Below are positions 1 through 8,934 of a stretch of 64,000 nucleotides of DNA, in pieces. The DNA is taken from positions 248,001 through 312,000 of the forward strand of contig NZ_JAPCKJ010000003.1 of the NCBI RefSeq assembly GCF_034439435.1. The letters are read 5' to 3'. The position numbers and the translations under genes were made by a program. The DNA comes from Sarcina sp034439435 (GTDB taxonomy: Bacteria > Bacillota > Clostridia > Clostridiales > Clostridiaceae). The first letter of the stretch is position 1. Each line of letters begins with the position of its first letter. Under the pieces are notes generated by a model. The model ran no database searches. It was not told the origin of the DNA and saw nothing but the letters and a program-made list of their open reading frames with translations.

Positions 1-356
1 CCTGCAATATCATTTTCTCTGCAAAACTTATAATAGGACTTTCCATGCTTTTTTGATACTGAAGATGTAAATATTGATATGGAGTAATTTTCTTCCTCAC
101 CATATCTATATAATCCTCTTAATATATCAAATACTGAGTCGTGCTCATTTAAACTATTTGTTATTATAACTAAATTATTGCTATTTCTCTTAACTAGAGC
201 TCTTGCATGTTTATTAGGTACGTAATCTAATTCCTTGGCTACTTTCAATACCAACTCCTTAGTGTAAGAATTTATATCATCATATCCATTTAAAGCTCTA
301 GATACTGTAGATATAGATACGTGACATCTTTTTGATATATCTTTAATTGTAGTCAA
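1..356 (-). CDS. LacI-family transcriptional regulator, N-terminal part (cut by window edge)
   Basis: The C-terminal part lies outside the window. About 118 codons are readable. They open with a classic LacI helix-turn-helix (MTTIKDISKRCHVSISTVSR, then ALNGY and a hinge region with YVPNKHARALVK) and run into the start of the periplasmic-binding-like effector domain (NNLVIITNS). The start is a TTG at 354-356, chosen because GGGGAG lies 8 nt upstream and no ATG or GTG is in range. The gene follows the amylase on the same strand, and both have CGTTTCCG-containing operator-like sites upstream, so it is a good candidate repressor of amylase and of itself. The effector (probably a maltodextrin or other sugar) cannot be read from the sequence. 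Confidence 0.9.
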   Translation of the reverse strand, partial: MTTIKDISKRCHVSISTVSRALNGYDDINSYTKELVLKVAKELDYVPNKHARALVKRNSNNLVIITNSLNEHDSVFDILRGLYRYGEEENYSISIFTSSVSKKHGKSYYKFCRENDIA

Positions 357-729
357 TTTAACTTCTCCCCTTTTGTAACAATAAGCATAATTATAATTTA
401 TCAAGTAAAATCTAAATCTCAAAACTTATTTTAAGCTCTGCTTAATATTATTGCTATTTACTTAGATAAATCCTACTAAAACAATTGAAGTAAAAACAAC
501 TATTTAATTATTTATTATTTTTAATAGATACAAAAACTTATGTATATATAGTAAACATAGTTTTAAAATTATTTCATTTTTTAACAATTTGTTACCTTGT
601 ATGTAATTATATTCCTATTGATGAAAACGTTCAATAAGTTTTTATAATTTTAATTAACGGAATCGTTTCCGAGTTTTTCTCAAACTATATTTCAAATAAA
701 ATTACACTATATTGATATTATCAATAAAA
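357..729. other. Intergenic control region upstream of the LacI-type gene
   Basis: No coding sequence is supported here. It holds a cre-like site, TGAAAACGTTCA at 622-633 (two mismatches to the CcpA consensus), and the palindrome at 658-671. The leader to the TTG start is long, about 300 nt, and very AT-rich. Confidence 0.5.
658..671. promoter_or_regulatory. LacI-type operator candidate
   Basis: CGGAATCGTTTCCG is an inverted repeat with 5-bp arms (CGGAA/TTCCG) around a central CG, typical of LacI/CcpA-family operators. The half CGTTTCCGA recurs upstream of the amylase gene at 3131-3139. Binding by the adjacent regulator is inferred. Confidence 0.5.
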
Positions 730-766
730 AAACTGCATGCTTACTTTTAAATTAAGCATACAGTTT
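730..766 (-). terminator. Rho-independent terminator of the amylase gene
   Basis: AAACTG-c-ATGCTTA pairs with TAAGCAT-a-CAGTTT, followed on the minus strand by TTTTTATTGA. It lies about 107 nt past the amylase stop codon. Confidence 0.7.
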
Positions 767-872
767 AAATTACTTTAAATAATTATTTTAGGCTATGTTT
801 TAAAATCTATACCACCATAACCATAATTAAATAATAAAATTCACCTTACATTAAATCTTATTGTATCTACTT

Positions 873-3017
873 CTAATTTTGCCAATCTACTGTTACAAGT
901 CCTGTGGAATCAGTTGGTGTTTTATAAACATGATTATTTCCACTTTCCCATATAACTTGATTTCCATTTTTCTTAATAAACTTAAAGTTTATTTCTTTTC
1001 CTGCTGGAACACTTACATCAAAATACCAGTTAGGATACTTGTATTCTATTTGATTGTACATTGCCCCAATAGCCTTATTTGGATCCCAATTTCCAAGTTC
1101 AGCTACATCACCACTTAAATATATATTTTCTCCCATTAATGTTTCAGCATTTTTAACTACAAATCTAACACATACTTGTTTACTTGTTAAAACATTTATA
1201 TCCTTATATTCATTTGATTTTACTCCATTAGAAGTTGTTAAACTAACATTTACCTTACCTGGAGTCACATCAGGAACCTTAACTTTTACTTCTTTATCGT
1301 TCCAAGAAATAACTTCTCCTTGTTTATCTCCAATGTTAACAGTTCCTTTAGAATTACCAAATCCTCTACCATCAATTGTTATGGTTTTTCCTGGTTCTAC
1401 AGTAGAATTTCCTACATGTCCTATTATAGGATTATTTTCTTTAGCTACATAACTCCATACAGCTGTTGCTCCTGGCTTTAATGTGAAATTCTTAATATTT
1501 CCATTACCATCTACTTCAATATTATTATCTGTAGTTATTCCATTTAGAAGACTTTCATAAGTTCCTTGTGATAGAGCTGTCATAGCTCCTGTTATATCTA
1601 CACTATTTGATTCACTATTATTTATAGCAACTAAAGCTACATTATCACCAAATTTTCTTTCATAAATATAAACATCATTATTAATCCATCTTTGCTCAGT
1701 AGTTCCATAAGCTATAGCTGGATTTGTCTTTCTTAAAGCTGATAGCTTTTGTATTATTTTATAAGCTGTTGTATTTTGATCGAATCCGGTCATCATTGCT
1801 CTGTTATATGGATCTCCATTACCAGTCATATATTGTTCTGTTCCATAATATATAGCTGGTACCCCTCTTGAAGTTAATGTACAAACTAAAGCCTCATCAA
1901 CATTTCTCTTATCTCCATTTTCAGTTTGGAATCTATCCATATCATGGTTATCAATAAATGTAACTTGATCATTTACATGGTCATATTGATTAGCTGTATC
2001 TTTAATAACTTGATTTAATCCATACATATTATCTGAACCATCTCTAAATACTTCTCTAACCTTTTGAGCATATCTGAAATCTAATAAATTCATTCCACTA
2101 TTGTTTGCAAACTCTACATTTTTAGGATCATTTTCTCCTTTTCCTAAGAACCATTCACCAAAAGTAAATACCTGCTTATGGTCATAAACACTATCCATGA
2201 AGTTCTTTTGCCACCCTTCTGGCATATGTTTAACTGCATCCATTCTTATACCATCAATTCCAGTATCAAGCCATATATCTATAGCTTGTTTAAGATATGT
2301 ATCAACAGTAGCATTCTCATGATTTAAATCTGCTAAATCAAATAAGTTCTTATATATTCCATTCTCTATTGTTGAGAAATCAGTTCCACCATTATGATTA
2401 AATATTCCATTAGGATCATTAGAATGAGTTGCTATGAGATTTCCATTATCGTAAAGCGCTCCATCCTCTGCTCCTTTACTTGTAGGTGATGTATGATTAG
2501 GTGCAAAATCTATTACAACCTTTATATTATTGTCATGAGCTGTTTTCACTAATTCTTTAAAGTCTTCCATATTACCAAATGCAGGATTTGGCTTTTTAAA
2601 ATCTCTTGCCCAATATCCATGATAAGAAGTACTTCCATCTGGGAATACACTATAAATATTTTCAACTGGCTGTGAAATCCAAAGAGCTGTTATTCCCATA
2701 TCATTTAAATAACCACTCTTTATCTTATCGGTTATTCCCTTCCAGTCTCCACCAAAGTATTTTTTTAGATTTTCTTTGTTTGCATCATACATACCGTTTT
2801 TAGGATTATTGGATGCATCTCCGTCATAAAATCTATCTGTTACAATTTGATATATAACATCAGTAGCAAAGTTCACCTTATTATCAACTGAAGCATCATC
2901 TGAATACTTTTCAGCAGCATACACTGTCTCCATGTTAGGGAAAATAGGTAAAGTAACAACTCCTTGTGCTATAGTAATTCCAAGTGCTATACAAATCATT
3001 TTAATTTTTTTACTCAT
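873..3017 (-). CDS. Secreted alpha-amylase / CGTase-like GH13 enzyme with TIG and CBM20 domains
   Basis: A 714-residue extracellular starch-degrading enzyme. A signal peptide ends near VYAA (residues 32-35). The GH13 barrel has all four conserved regions: DFAPNH (170-175), GIRMDAVKH with nucleophile D260, FTFGEW with acid/base E288, and FIDNHD with D359. A TIG/IPT domain (about 515-600) and a C-terminal starch-binding CBM20 (about 612-714, with GNWDP) follow, which is the A-B-C-D-E order of cyclodextrin glucanotransferases. The CGTase-type central aromatic is present (F226 in NLFDLADLN), but the acceptor-site Phe of CGTases (HMPFGWQ) is E267 here, which favours hydrolysis. The ATG has AAGGAAG upstream. 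Probably controlled by the neighbouring LacI-type protein. Confidence 0.95.
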   Translation of the reverse strand: MSKKIKMICIALGITIAQGVVTLPIFPNMETVYAAEKYSDDASVDNKVNFATDVIYQIVTDRFYDGDASNNPKNGMYDANKENLKKYFGGDWKGITDKIKSGYLNDMGITALWISQPVENIYSVFPDGSTSYHGYWARDFKKPNPAFGNMEDFKELVKTAHDNNIKVVIDFAPNHTSPTSKGAEDGALYDNGNLIATHSNDPNGIFNHNGGTDFSTIENGIYKNLFDLADLNHENATVDTYLKQAIDIWLDTGIDGIRMDAVKHMPEGWQKNFMDSVYDHKQVFTFGEWFLGKGENDPKNVEFANNSGMNLLDFRYAQKVREVFRDGSDNMYGLNQVIKDTANQYDHVNDQVTFIDNHDMDRFQTENGDKRNVDEALVCTLTSRGVPAIYYGTEQYMTGNGDPYNRAMMTGFDQNTTAYKIIQKLSALRKTNPAIAYGTTEQRWINNDVYIYERKFGDNVALVAINNSESNSVDITGAMTALSQGTYESLLNGITTDNNIEVDGNGNIKNFTLKPGATAVWSYVAKENNPIIGHVGNSTVEPGKTITIDGRGFGNSKGTVNIGDKQGEVISWNDKEVKVKVPDVTPGKVNVSLTTSNGVKSNEYKDINVLTSKQVCVRFVVKNAETLMGENIYLSGDVAELGNWDPNKAIGAMYNQIEYKYPNWYFDVSVPAGKEINFKFIKKNGNQVIWESGNNHVYKTPTDSTGLVTVDWQN

Positions 3018-3126
3018 AAATCTCTTCCTTTTAGGTATATAGATTTAATATTAAAAAATTGCAATTTTCTATATTATAAATTTATTATAACTTATGGTGT
3101 AATCCTTTAACACAAGAGTTTTACCT

Positions 3127-3140
3127 AAACCGTTTCCGAC
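3127..3140 (-). promoter_or_regulatory. Operator candidate upstream of amylase
   Basis: AAACCGTTTCCGAC shares CGTTTCCGA with the site at 658-671 and lies about 110 nt upstream of the amylase start. It also resembles a degenerate cre site, so CcpA is an alternative binder. Confidence 0.5.
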
Positions 3141-3227
3141 TTTAGCAATAAAATTTTCATAGTATATCTATCATTATTATTTTAAATACTATATAACCTT
3201 AATAACTCTAATTAAACAATCTCAAAT

Positions 3228-3422
3228 TTAATATTTTTTTGAATACATTTCTATATATATAAGAATCCCTATTAAAGCACTATTTATAAAAAAGCTCATA
3301 ATAGGACTATTAACTTTAAAAAGCATATCTAAGGCGAAAATTAAAATCCAAAGTCCATAAACAAAAATTCTCATATCTCGCGCTTTTTGTTTTCTTAGCT
3401 TAACTTTTCTTTTTTCTATCAT
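3228..3422 (-). CDS. Small two-helix membrane protein of unknown function
   Basis: A 64-residue protein. A very basic N-terminus (MIEKRKVKLRKQKARDMR) is followed by two hydrophobic stretches (IFVYGLWILIFALDMLF and FFINSALIGILIYI) separated by a short polar turn. The start is the internal ATG at 3422, which has AAAGGAG 8 nt upstream; the longer frame beginning at 3452 has no ribosome binding site. I do not recognise the family. It is alone, between the amylase and the divergent sigma factor operon. The positive-inside rule would put both ends in the cytoplasm. Confidence 0.72.
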   Translation of the reverse strand: MIEKRKVKLRKQKARDMRIFVYGLWILIFALDMLFKVNSPIMSFFINSALIGILIYIEMYSKKY

Positions 3423-3732
3423 ATCCTCAACTCCTTTGTAAATATTTTCCATATATTTAGAATACCTTATTTTTTAAAATTACCCAAGTGAACTTATGTT
3501 AACTTTCTTTTAACTTACTAAACCCACTTATTATTTTACTTTTTCTTATTTTTCTTCCCTAATTTAGCCTTGTAAAATTAAATAATTTTACAATTTCACT
3601 TTAAACCACATGATAATCTATAATATGATTTTATTTTCAATAAAAATTTTAAAATCGCGAAAGATTATATTTAAATCTTACGACTTATTTTATGAAGGTA
3701 CTTTCACAAGAAATAAAGGGGGATAATCTCTT

Positions 3733-4269
3733 ATGAAAGAGAATAATTTTATAAGCCAGCTAAAAAAGAAAAATCCTAAAGCTTTAGACCATGTTTTTGA
3801 GAACTACGGGAATTTAATCTTTAAAGTGGCTTATTCTGTTTTAAACAATAGGGAACTTAGTGAGGAATGTGTAAATGATGTGTTACTTAAGATTTGGAAC
3901 AACATAGACTCCTTCAATAAAGGAGATGAACAGTTTAAAGCTTGGATAATAGTCATGACAAAATATACTTCCATAGATATTTTACGAAAAGAAAAAAAAC
4001 ATGATAATGTCATAAATCTAGACTCTTATGAAAAAGAAGATACTAGTCTTGAATCATTTCTTGAAAACAAAGAAACAAAAGAAAACATACTTTCTATGAT
4101 AAAAACTTTTGATAAAGAAAATAGAGAAATTTTTATAAAACGTTTTTTCTTAAACTACTCCATTAAAGAAATAAGCAAATCTATTGGGATTAGTGAAAAT
4201 GCTATAAGTAATAGAATACGTAGAGGTAAGTTTAAACTTTCAGAGTTTTTAAAAGAGAGGAGATTTTAA
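3733..4269 (+). CDS. ECF-type RNA polymerase sigma factor
   Basis: A 178-residue sigma-70 family protein. Region 2 is near residues 15-80 (ALDHVFENYGNLIFKVAYS, then the WNNIDSF and FKAWIIVMTKYTSIDILRK stretch for -10 recognition) and region 4 helix-turn-helix near 130-172 (SIKEISKSIGISENAISNRIRRGKFKL). It has no regions 1.1 or 3, so it is an extracytoplasmic-function type. AAAGGGGGA precedes the ATG. The next gene begins one base after its stop and encodes a membrane protein with a cytoplasmic N-terminus, the usual partner anti-sigma. The signal sensed is unknown. Confidence 0.9.
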   Translation: MKENNFISQLKKKNPKALDHVFENYGNLIFKVAYSVLNNRELSEECVNDVLLKIWNNIDSFNKGDEQFKAWIIVMTKYTSIDILRKEKKHDNVINLDSYEKEDTSLESFLENKETKENILSMIKTFDKENREIFIKRFFLNYSIKEISKSIGISENAISNRIRRGKFKLSEFLKERRF

Positions 4270-4270
4270 A

Positions 4271-5677
4271 ATGGATAATAAAGACCTTTTAGCTGCTTTA
4301 GAGAATTTAGATATTGATGAATCTGAATTTGATAATGTTAATATAGAATTAAATAACTTGGAAAAAAAGCGTATAAGAAGTAAATATAGAAAAGCTATTA
4401 GAAATAAATCATCCCTACCTAAAAAAATAGCTATAGTTGCTGGATTAAGTATTATGATCTCTACAGGAGCCTTTTTTTCTTCTCCAGTTAGAGCTAGCAA
4501 TATTCCTGTTTTAAACAGTATATATGAAATGCTAGGTGTTTATGATGAATACATTGATTATAGTCAATATGTTGGCCAATCTATAGACGTTGAAGGAGGA
4601 ACATATACCTTAGAAGAAATAATGGTAACACCTTATAGTTCTTTATTTGCTATTAGAATTACAGGAAATGAACCACTTAAAGAAAATACTATGGGCTTTA
4701 TGTCCACCTCCTTAATTGGAGGAAGTTACTTTTCTTCAGCAACTACAAGTATTCATAAAATAGATGATTATAATATGGTTCAAGTAATAGAATCTAGATA
4801 TTCATCTAAAATCCCTAAAAAATCAACAATAAATATATCTATTCATGAAATGTCAACAGAAGATAATCCTGCTACCCTTGGACATGGAAACTTTGAATTT
4901 AAAGTTGACTTTGGTAAAAGCTATGATGAATTTGCCTCTTTACCAATAAAAAAAGCTAAGTTAGACTCCTATGGTTTAAAATTCAAAGAAATAAATTCAA
5001 GTATTATGGGCACTCAAATTTTAGGAGATATAAAAGCCATAAATAACTCAGAAAAAGAATATCATGAAGATGTTAATAATTTATATTGCCTATTAAATAT
5101 AGATGGTAAAATATACGGAAGTTTTGCCTCTTTTGGTGTTACTAGTCTAGGCAAACTAATTCTTGGAGATGGCTCTTTCATTTTTGATGGATTAAAGGTT
5201 GATGAATTTAGAAATGCTGAAAAAATAACCTTAAGCGCCTTTAAATCTAAATATAATAATGAAGAACTACTTAATCTATATGATTCTAAAGAAAATCAAG
5301 AAATTATTGAAGCCAATAATGATGAATCGAATACAATAACAGAAAATAATGTTACCTACTCTAAAAATATTAAATTTTTAGATGGACGTAAAGGGGATTT
5401 TTATAAGTTAGAAAGAACAGATGATAACATTAAACTTTATTATAATGGTTCTTCTCAAGATATAACCTTATTAACTAGTATTACAGCTCATTCTAATAAT
5501 GGTTTAAAAATTCATTACCCTAAAATCTACGCTAATCCAGAAAAAGAAAATGAATATATAATAGAATTCACTGGAATTGATGAAAATCTAGAATTAGCTA
5601 TTCATACTATGGTTAACTATGCAGATGAATATATATTTCTAGAAGAATTTAAGATAAAAAATAGTACCAACAATTAA
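4271..5677 (+). CDS. Membrane-anchored anti-sigma-like protein (DUF4179 type)
   Basis: 468 residues. An acidic cytoplasmic N-terminus of about 50 residues (MDNKDLLAALENLDIDESEF) can hold the sigma factor. One transmembrane helix follows (about 55-70, KIAIVAGLSIMISTGAFF), then a large extracellular part beginning RASNIPVLNSIYEMLGVYDEY, the signature opening of the DUF4179 domain found in proteins encoded next to ECF sigma factors. GAGGAGA precedes the ATG, and spacing to the sigma gene is 1 nt, so the two are translationally linked. The role is inferred from architecture and context. Confidence 0.8.
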   Translation: MDNKDLLAALENLDIDESEFDNVNIELNNLEKKRIRSKYRKAIRNKSSLPKKIAIVAGLSIMISTGAFFSSPVRASNIPVLNSIYEMLGVYDEYIDYSQYVGQSIDVEGGTYTLEEIMVTPYSSLFAIRITGNEPLKENTMGFMSTSLIGGSYFSSATTSIHKIDDYNMVQVIESRYSSKIPKKSTINISIHEMSTEDNPATLGHGNFEFKVDFGKSYDEFASLPIKKAKLDSYGLKFKEINSSIMGTQILGDIKAINNSEKEYHEDVNNLYCLLNIDGKIYGSFASFGVTSLGKLILGDGSFIFDGLKVDEFRNAEKITLSAFKSKYNNEELLNLYDSKENQEIIEANNDESNTITENNVTYSKNIKFLDGRKGDFYKLERTDDNIKLYYNGSSQDITLLTSITAHSNNGLKIHYPKIYANPEKENEYIIEFTGIDENLELAIHTMVNYADEYIFLEEFKIKNSTNN

Positions 5678-5692
5678 ATTGTTGGTACTATT
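5660..5692 (-). terminator. Terminator between convergent genes
   Basis: AATAGTACCAACAATT pairs perfectly with AATTGTTGGTACTATT. On the minus strand TTTTTATCTT follows, so it mainly ends the phosphatase gene at 5706. It overlaps the stop codon of the anti-sigma gene. Confidence 0.75.
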
Positions 5693-5705
5693 AAATCCAT
5701 ATATT

Positions 5706-6515
5706 TTATAAAAATTCTTTTAGACACTTTATATATTTAGATGAATGAGAATCACTTCCTAAAACCATAGGTATCTCTTTCTCAATAGCCATATCTAACA
5801 CCTTACCTTCAATATAAAGTTCTCCACACTCTTCTTTTCTTAAGCCTGCAATATTAAAATCAAGCTCATATCCTTTTTCTTTTATTATATTTAATATCTT
5901 CTCTATCTTTGGAAGGTGTTTTTCATAATTATAAGGAACTTCTTTATTAAACTTTCTTACTAAATTTAAATGACCTATTCTTTTAGGTTTATAAGTTCCT
6001 AAATCACTTTCTAAAGCCATAATTAAGGTATCATAATATTTGTTATATACTTCATCTATAGAACCTAAGTCATCTATGATTTTTCCAAATTCTTCTACAC
6101 TAAAATCAATGCAATAGTATCTCTTATTTCCTTTAATCATATGTACTGATAAAATACCATCGCTTAAGAATGTGCCATATTTATTTAAAAGCTCCTTTAT
6201 TTCCTCTTCATATCCTTCAATATAATCTACTTCTACACCTATATTAATTTTTATCTTATCTTTATATTTCTCTCTTAATACTTGTCCTTCTTTTAAATAC
6301 TCTTCTATTCTTTCTATTCCCATAGCACTATCCTTTAAAGGTGAAGGATCCTCAAAGTTCTTTGGAAGTGGCAAATGCTCTGTAAAACTCATCTCATCTA
6401 AACCGCATTTCATTACTTCTTCAACATACTCTTCCATATTATCCTTACTTCCATGAGGGCAATACTGTGTATGAATATGTCCATCTTTATTTTTAAAATT
6501 AAACTCTTTACTCAT
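5706..6515 (-). CDS. hisK: PHP-family histidinol-phosphatase-like enzyme
   Basis: 269 residues with the PHP metal-binding motifs: DGHIHTQYCPHG at the N-terminus, SFTEHLPLP near 43, and GSDSHSS near the C-terminus. This is the HisJ/HisK-type monofunctional histidinol phosphatase fold, which removes phosphate from L-histidinol phosphate. No other histidine biosynthesis gene is present nearby, so the true substrate could be another phosphoester. GGAGGATA is 16-17 nt before the ATG, farther than usual, so translation may be modest. It has its own terminator. Confidence 0.82.
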   Translation of the reverse strand: MSKEFNFKNKDGHIHTQYCPHGSKDNMEEYVEEVMKCGLDEMSFTEHLPLPKNFEDPSPLKDSAMGIERIEEYLKEGQVLREKYKDKIKINIGVEVDYIEGYEEEIKELLNKYGTFLSDGILSVHMIKGNKRYYCIDFSVEEFGKIIDDLGSIDEVYNKYYDTLIMALESDLGTYKPKRIGHLNLVRKFNKEVPYNYEKHLPKIEKILNIIKEKGYELDFNIAGLRKEECGELYIEGKVLDMAIEKEIPMVLGSDSHSSKYIKCLKEFL

Positions 6516-6651
6516 ATTATTAAAAAATTTATATCCTCCTTTAGTTTTATTCTTTATCTTTTATATCTGCATTTTCCTCTAATTATGAAGTGTATAATAT
6601 AATTTACTTCTATTGCAACTATTGCAACATCATAAATTGCAGATTAAACTA

Positions 6652-7365
6652 TTAAATATCCATCTTTATTCCATTTTCTTTTAACCACCTCTTTTTATCT
6701 TCATAATCTGGCATTACCTTGGCCACAGCTTCCCAATAGTTCCTAGAATGATCTTTATGAATCATATGAGTCATCTCATGGACAACTATATAATCAAGTA
6801 CTCCTATAGGTGCCATTATACACCTCCAATTAAAAAGCAAGTCGTTATAATAGGTACAACTTCCCCATCTTCTTTTTTGTTCTTTAACTTTTATACTTCT
6901 AGGTTTTATTAGATAAAACTTAGAGTAATACTCTACTCTTTCCTTAATTACTTTTAGTCCTACTTCTCTATACCATAGTTCAATTGCTTTTTTTATTTTT
7001 TCTCTATCATATTCAGAAATATCAACAATCAGCTTTTTCCCTGTTAAACTAACAGAAACTCCTTTTAAAAACTGATTATATCTTATTTTCAATGGATACT
7101 CTTTACCTAAATACATAAATAATTCTTCGTCTATAAACTCTCTCTTAACTCTTTTAGAGCTAATGATCCTAGCGTTTTCTTGTTTTTCAACTATCCATTC
7201 TCCTTTTTTCTTAATATGTTCAAGTATAACATCTTTTGGAATACTAATAGGTGCTCTTACTTTCACCTCTCCTTCAGCCAAAACTTCTATACTCATAGTT
7301 CTTCTTTTGCTACGTATTAATTCAAATTCTACATACTTATCTTGAAATTCAAATCCTAATTTCAT
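6652..7365 (-). CDS. YgjP-like zinc metallopeptidase (M48/DUF45 family)
   Basis: About 237 residues. The zinc signature HEMTH lies in VVHEMTHMIHKDHSRNYWE, followed by the conserved W-x-x-V and PDYEDKKRWLKENG ending of the YgjP/DUF45 family. The domain also has the RRWGSC motif (QKRRWGSCTYYNDLLFNWRCIMAP) of this family. It is cytoplasmic, with no signal peptide or transmembrane helix. The start is the ATG at 7365 with AAGGGGGATG upstream; an upstream in-frame codon at 7401 has no ribosome binding site. The substrate is unknown. Confidence 0.85.
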   Translation of the reverse strand: MKLGFEFQDKYVEFELIRSKRRTMSIEVLAEGEVKVRAPISIPKDVILEHIKKKGEWIVEKQENARIISSKRVKREFIDEELFMYLGKEYPLKIRYNQFLKGVSVSLTGKKLIVDISEYDREKIKKAIELWYREVGLKVIKERVEYYSKFYLIKPRSIKVKEQKRRWGSCTYYNDLLFNWRCIMAPIGVLDYIVVHEMTHMIHKDHSRNYWEAVAKVMPDYEDKKRWLKENGIKMDI

Positions 7366-7421
7366 GTTTTCATCCCCCTTTAAAAATATATTTTTTAACA
7401 AAAGATTCTCTAAATAGTATA

Positions 7422-7452
7422 AAAATGCTCCACAATCTTGTGAAGCATTTTA
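7422..7452 (-). terminator. Terminator after the membrane protein gene at 7462
   Basis: AAATGCT-c-CACAA pairs with TTGTG-a-AGCATTT, and the minus strand continues TTTTTATA. It separates the 7462-7923 gene from the metallopeptidase gene downstream. Confidence 0.7.
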
Positions 7453-7461
7453 TAGATAAAG

Positions 7462-7923
7462 TTATTCATTTTTATTTTCGCTAGCTCTTAAAATACCAGC
7501 CATAACAAAAGCAAAACTCTCTGCAATTCCTAATAGCACAGTAGTTAATACCCCTAAAGTAAGAATATATTCAACTATTGGTGCCTTCATTATGACATAA
7601 GCTCCAACTGTTATTAAAACTAAAAGAACTCCCAAAATCACTTGTAATATTGTACTATATTTCCAAAGTTTCAGGTAAATTTTATTACCTTCAATTTTTT
7701 TAAATCTTTCAATAAAACTATGAAACCATCCTTTTAAAGTTAATTTTCTACTTTTTATATCCCAAATATGATATCCTAAAGCAAAAAGTATCCACGAAAG
7801 TGCTATACCAAGTAAAATAAAACTCTCTAAATTACTACTTGCTCTTCTGTACATAAGTAAATAATCAATCATTACAAAAATAGTAATAATCTCAATCTTC
7901 AGTTTTCTTTCGTATTTTTTCAT
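7462..7923 (-). CDS. Integral membrane protein of unknown function
   Basis: 153 residues, about four hydrophobic segments: IEIITIFVMIDYLLMY, FILLGIALSWILFALGY, ILQVILGVLLVLITVGAYVI and YILTLGVLTTVLLGIAESFAFVMAGI. A basic linker (DIKSRKLTLKGWFHSFIERFKK) separates the two pairs. The start is the ATG at 7923 with GGAGGAGAG just upstream, rather than the longer frame from 7974. I do not recognise the family. The strong terminator after it suggests a single-gene unit. Confidence 0.75.
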   Translation of the reverse strand: MKKYERKLKIEIITIFVMIDYLLMYRRASSNLESFILLGIALSWILFALGYHIWDIKSRKLTLKGWFHSFIERFKKIEGNKIYLKLWKYSTILQVILGVLLVLITVGAYVIMKAPIVEYILTLGVLTTVLLGIAESFAFVMAGILRASENKNE

Positions 7924-8078
7924 ACTCTCCTCCAGTATTTCAAATTCCCATATAAATCTTATCAATTTAAACATTCCTTGTAAACAAACATAAACATTTA
8001 TTGGTAAATTAATCTTACTAATATATTAAACTAAGTCTTTGACCATTAGTCCAAATATTAATCACCCTAGATTAATTA

Positions 8079-8705
8079 CTAAAATAAGGTCTTCAATAAA
8101 TCTATTGGTTTTTCAAGTTCATAATCTGCATATATTCCTTCTTTATTTCTACATCCCCAAAGGGCTAGTGCAAAATCAACACCAGCAGCCTTTGCACAAA
8201 GATAATCTGATTTTGTATCTCCAATATAAAGGCATTTCTCTGGTTCAGCTTCTAAAAGTCTAATTGCCTTTTCTAATGGTTCTGGATGTGGCTTTGTATT
8301 TTCAACATCATCTACTAGAACATTAACCTTCATGTATGTATGAAAATTATTATTAACCATGTCTATACCATATTGTTCTTTTGTTTTCGAACTAGCTACA
8401 GCTAAGATATATCCTTGTTCCTTTAACTTATCTAAAACTTCCTTCATTCCTTCATAAGGTATAGCACCTGTCTCATCCTCATTTACATAGTAAACCCATC
8501 TTGGATAAACTTCATCAATATTATCTACACCAAGCTTTTTTAAAGTAAGTCTTCCTGGAAAAGCCATATAAGTAATAAGTTCTTCATAAGACTTCTCTAT
8601 GCCTAACTCTTCCTTTATAATTCTCATTAAACTTCTAATGTTCATTCCTTCAGTATCTAAAAGTGTACAATCTATATCAAAGATTATATATTTATACTTA
8701 CCCAT
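8079..8705 (-). CDS. HAD-superfamily hydrolase (PpaX/Gph-like phosphatase)
   Basis: About 208 residues. Motif I FDIDCTLLDT carries the nucleophile and acid/base aspartates, motif II is AVASSKT, and motifs III/IV are KPHPEPLEKAI and YIGDTKSDYLCAKAAGVDFALALWG. An alpha-helical cap sits between motifs I and II, placing it with phosphoglycolate phosphatase/pyrophosphatase-like HAD subfamily IA enzymes. The start is the ATG at 8705 with AGGGGAG 8 nt upstream; a GTG at 8714 is less likely. The physiological substrate cannot be read. Confidence 0.85.
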   Translation of the reverse strand: MGKYKYIIFDIDCTLLDTEGMNIRSLMRIIKEELGIEKSYEELITYMAFPGRLTLKKLGVDNIDEVYPRWVYYVNEDETGAIPYEGMKEVLDKLKEQGYILAVASSKTKEQYGIDMVNNNFHTYMKVNVLVDDVENTKPHPEPLEKAIRLLEAEPEKCLYIGDTKSDYLCAKAAGVDFALALWGCRNKEGIYADYELEKPIDLLKTLF

Positions 8706-8871
8706 GTTATCCACTCCCCTATAGTTCTAAATTAAAAATTTATTTCATATAATAAAATAATATACTTTTTAGATCTTAACTCTATAAATCTTATTTTACA
8801 TCAAAATATTTAAGGATTTCCATATATAAATTTACTTAAACAATTTAAAATTTAAGAAAGGAGTTTTTACT

Positions 8872-8934
8872 ATGGATATATTAGTATTTTGCTTTGTAGT
8901 CCTATGTTATTCTTTGTTTCTACTAGCTGTATAA
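8872..8934 (+). CDS. Candidate 20-residue hydrophobic peptide
   Basis: ATG at 8872 after a near-ideal AAGGAG (spacing 9-10) opens a 20-codon frame, MDILVFCFVVLCYSLFLLAV, ended by TAA. The peptide is almost entirely a single membrane-spanning stretch. The surrounding region (8706-9202) has no other gene. It could be a small membrane protein, a KdpF-like subunit or a type I toxin-like peptide. I have no family match. Confidence 0.45.
   Translation: MDILVFCFVVLCYSLFLLAV

Noticed and set aside
1054..1452. Plus-strand open frame of 132 codons
   Set aside because: It lies wholly inside the amylase gene on the other strand, has no ribosome binding site and gives low-complexity protein.
8039..8263. 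Plus-strand frame of 74 codons
   Set aside because: Antisense shadow of the HAD phosphatase gene.
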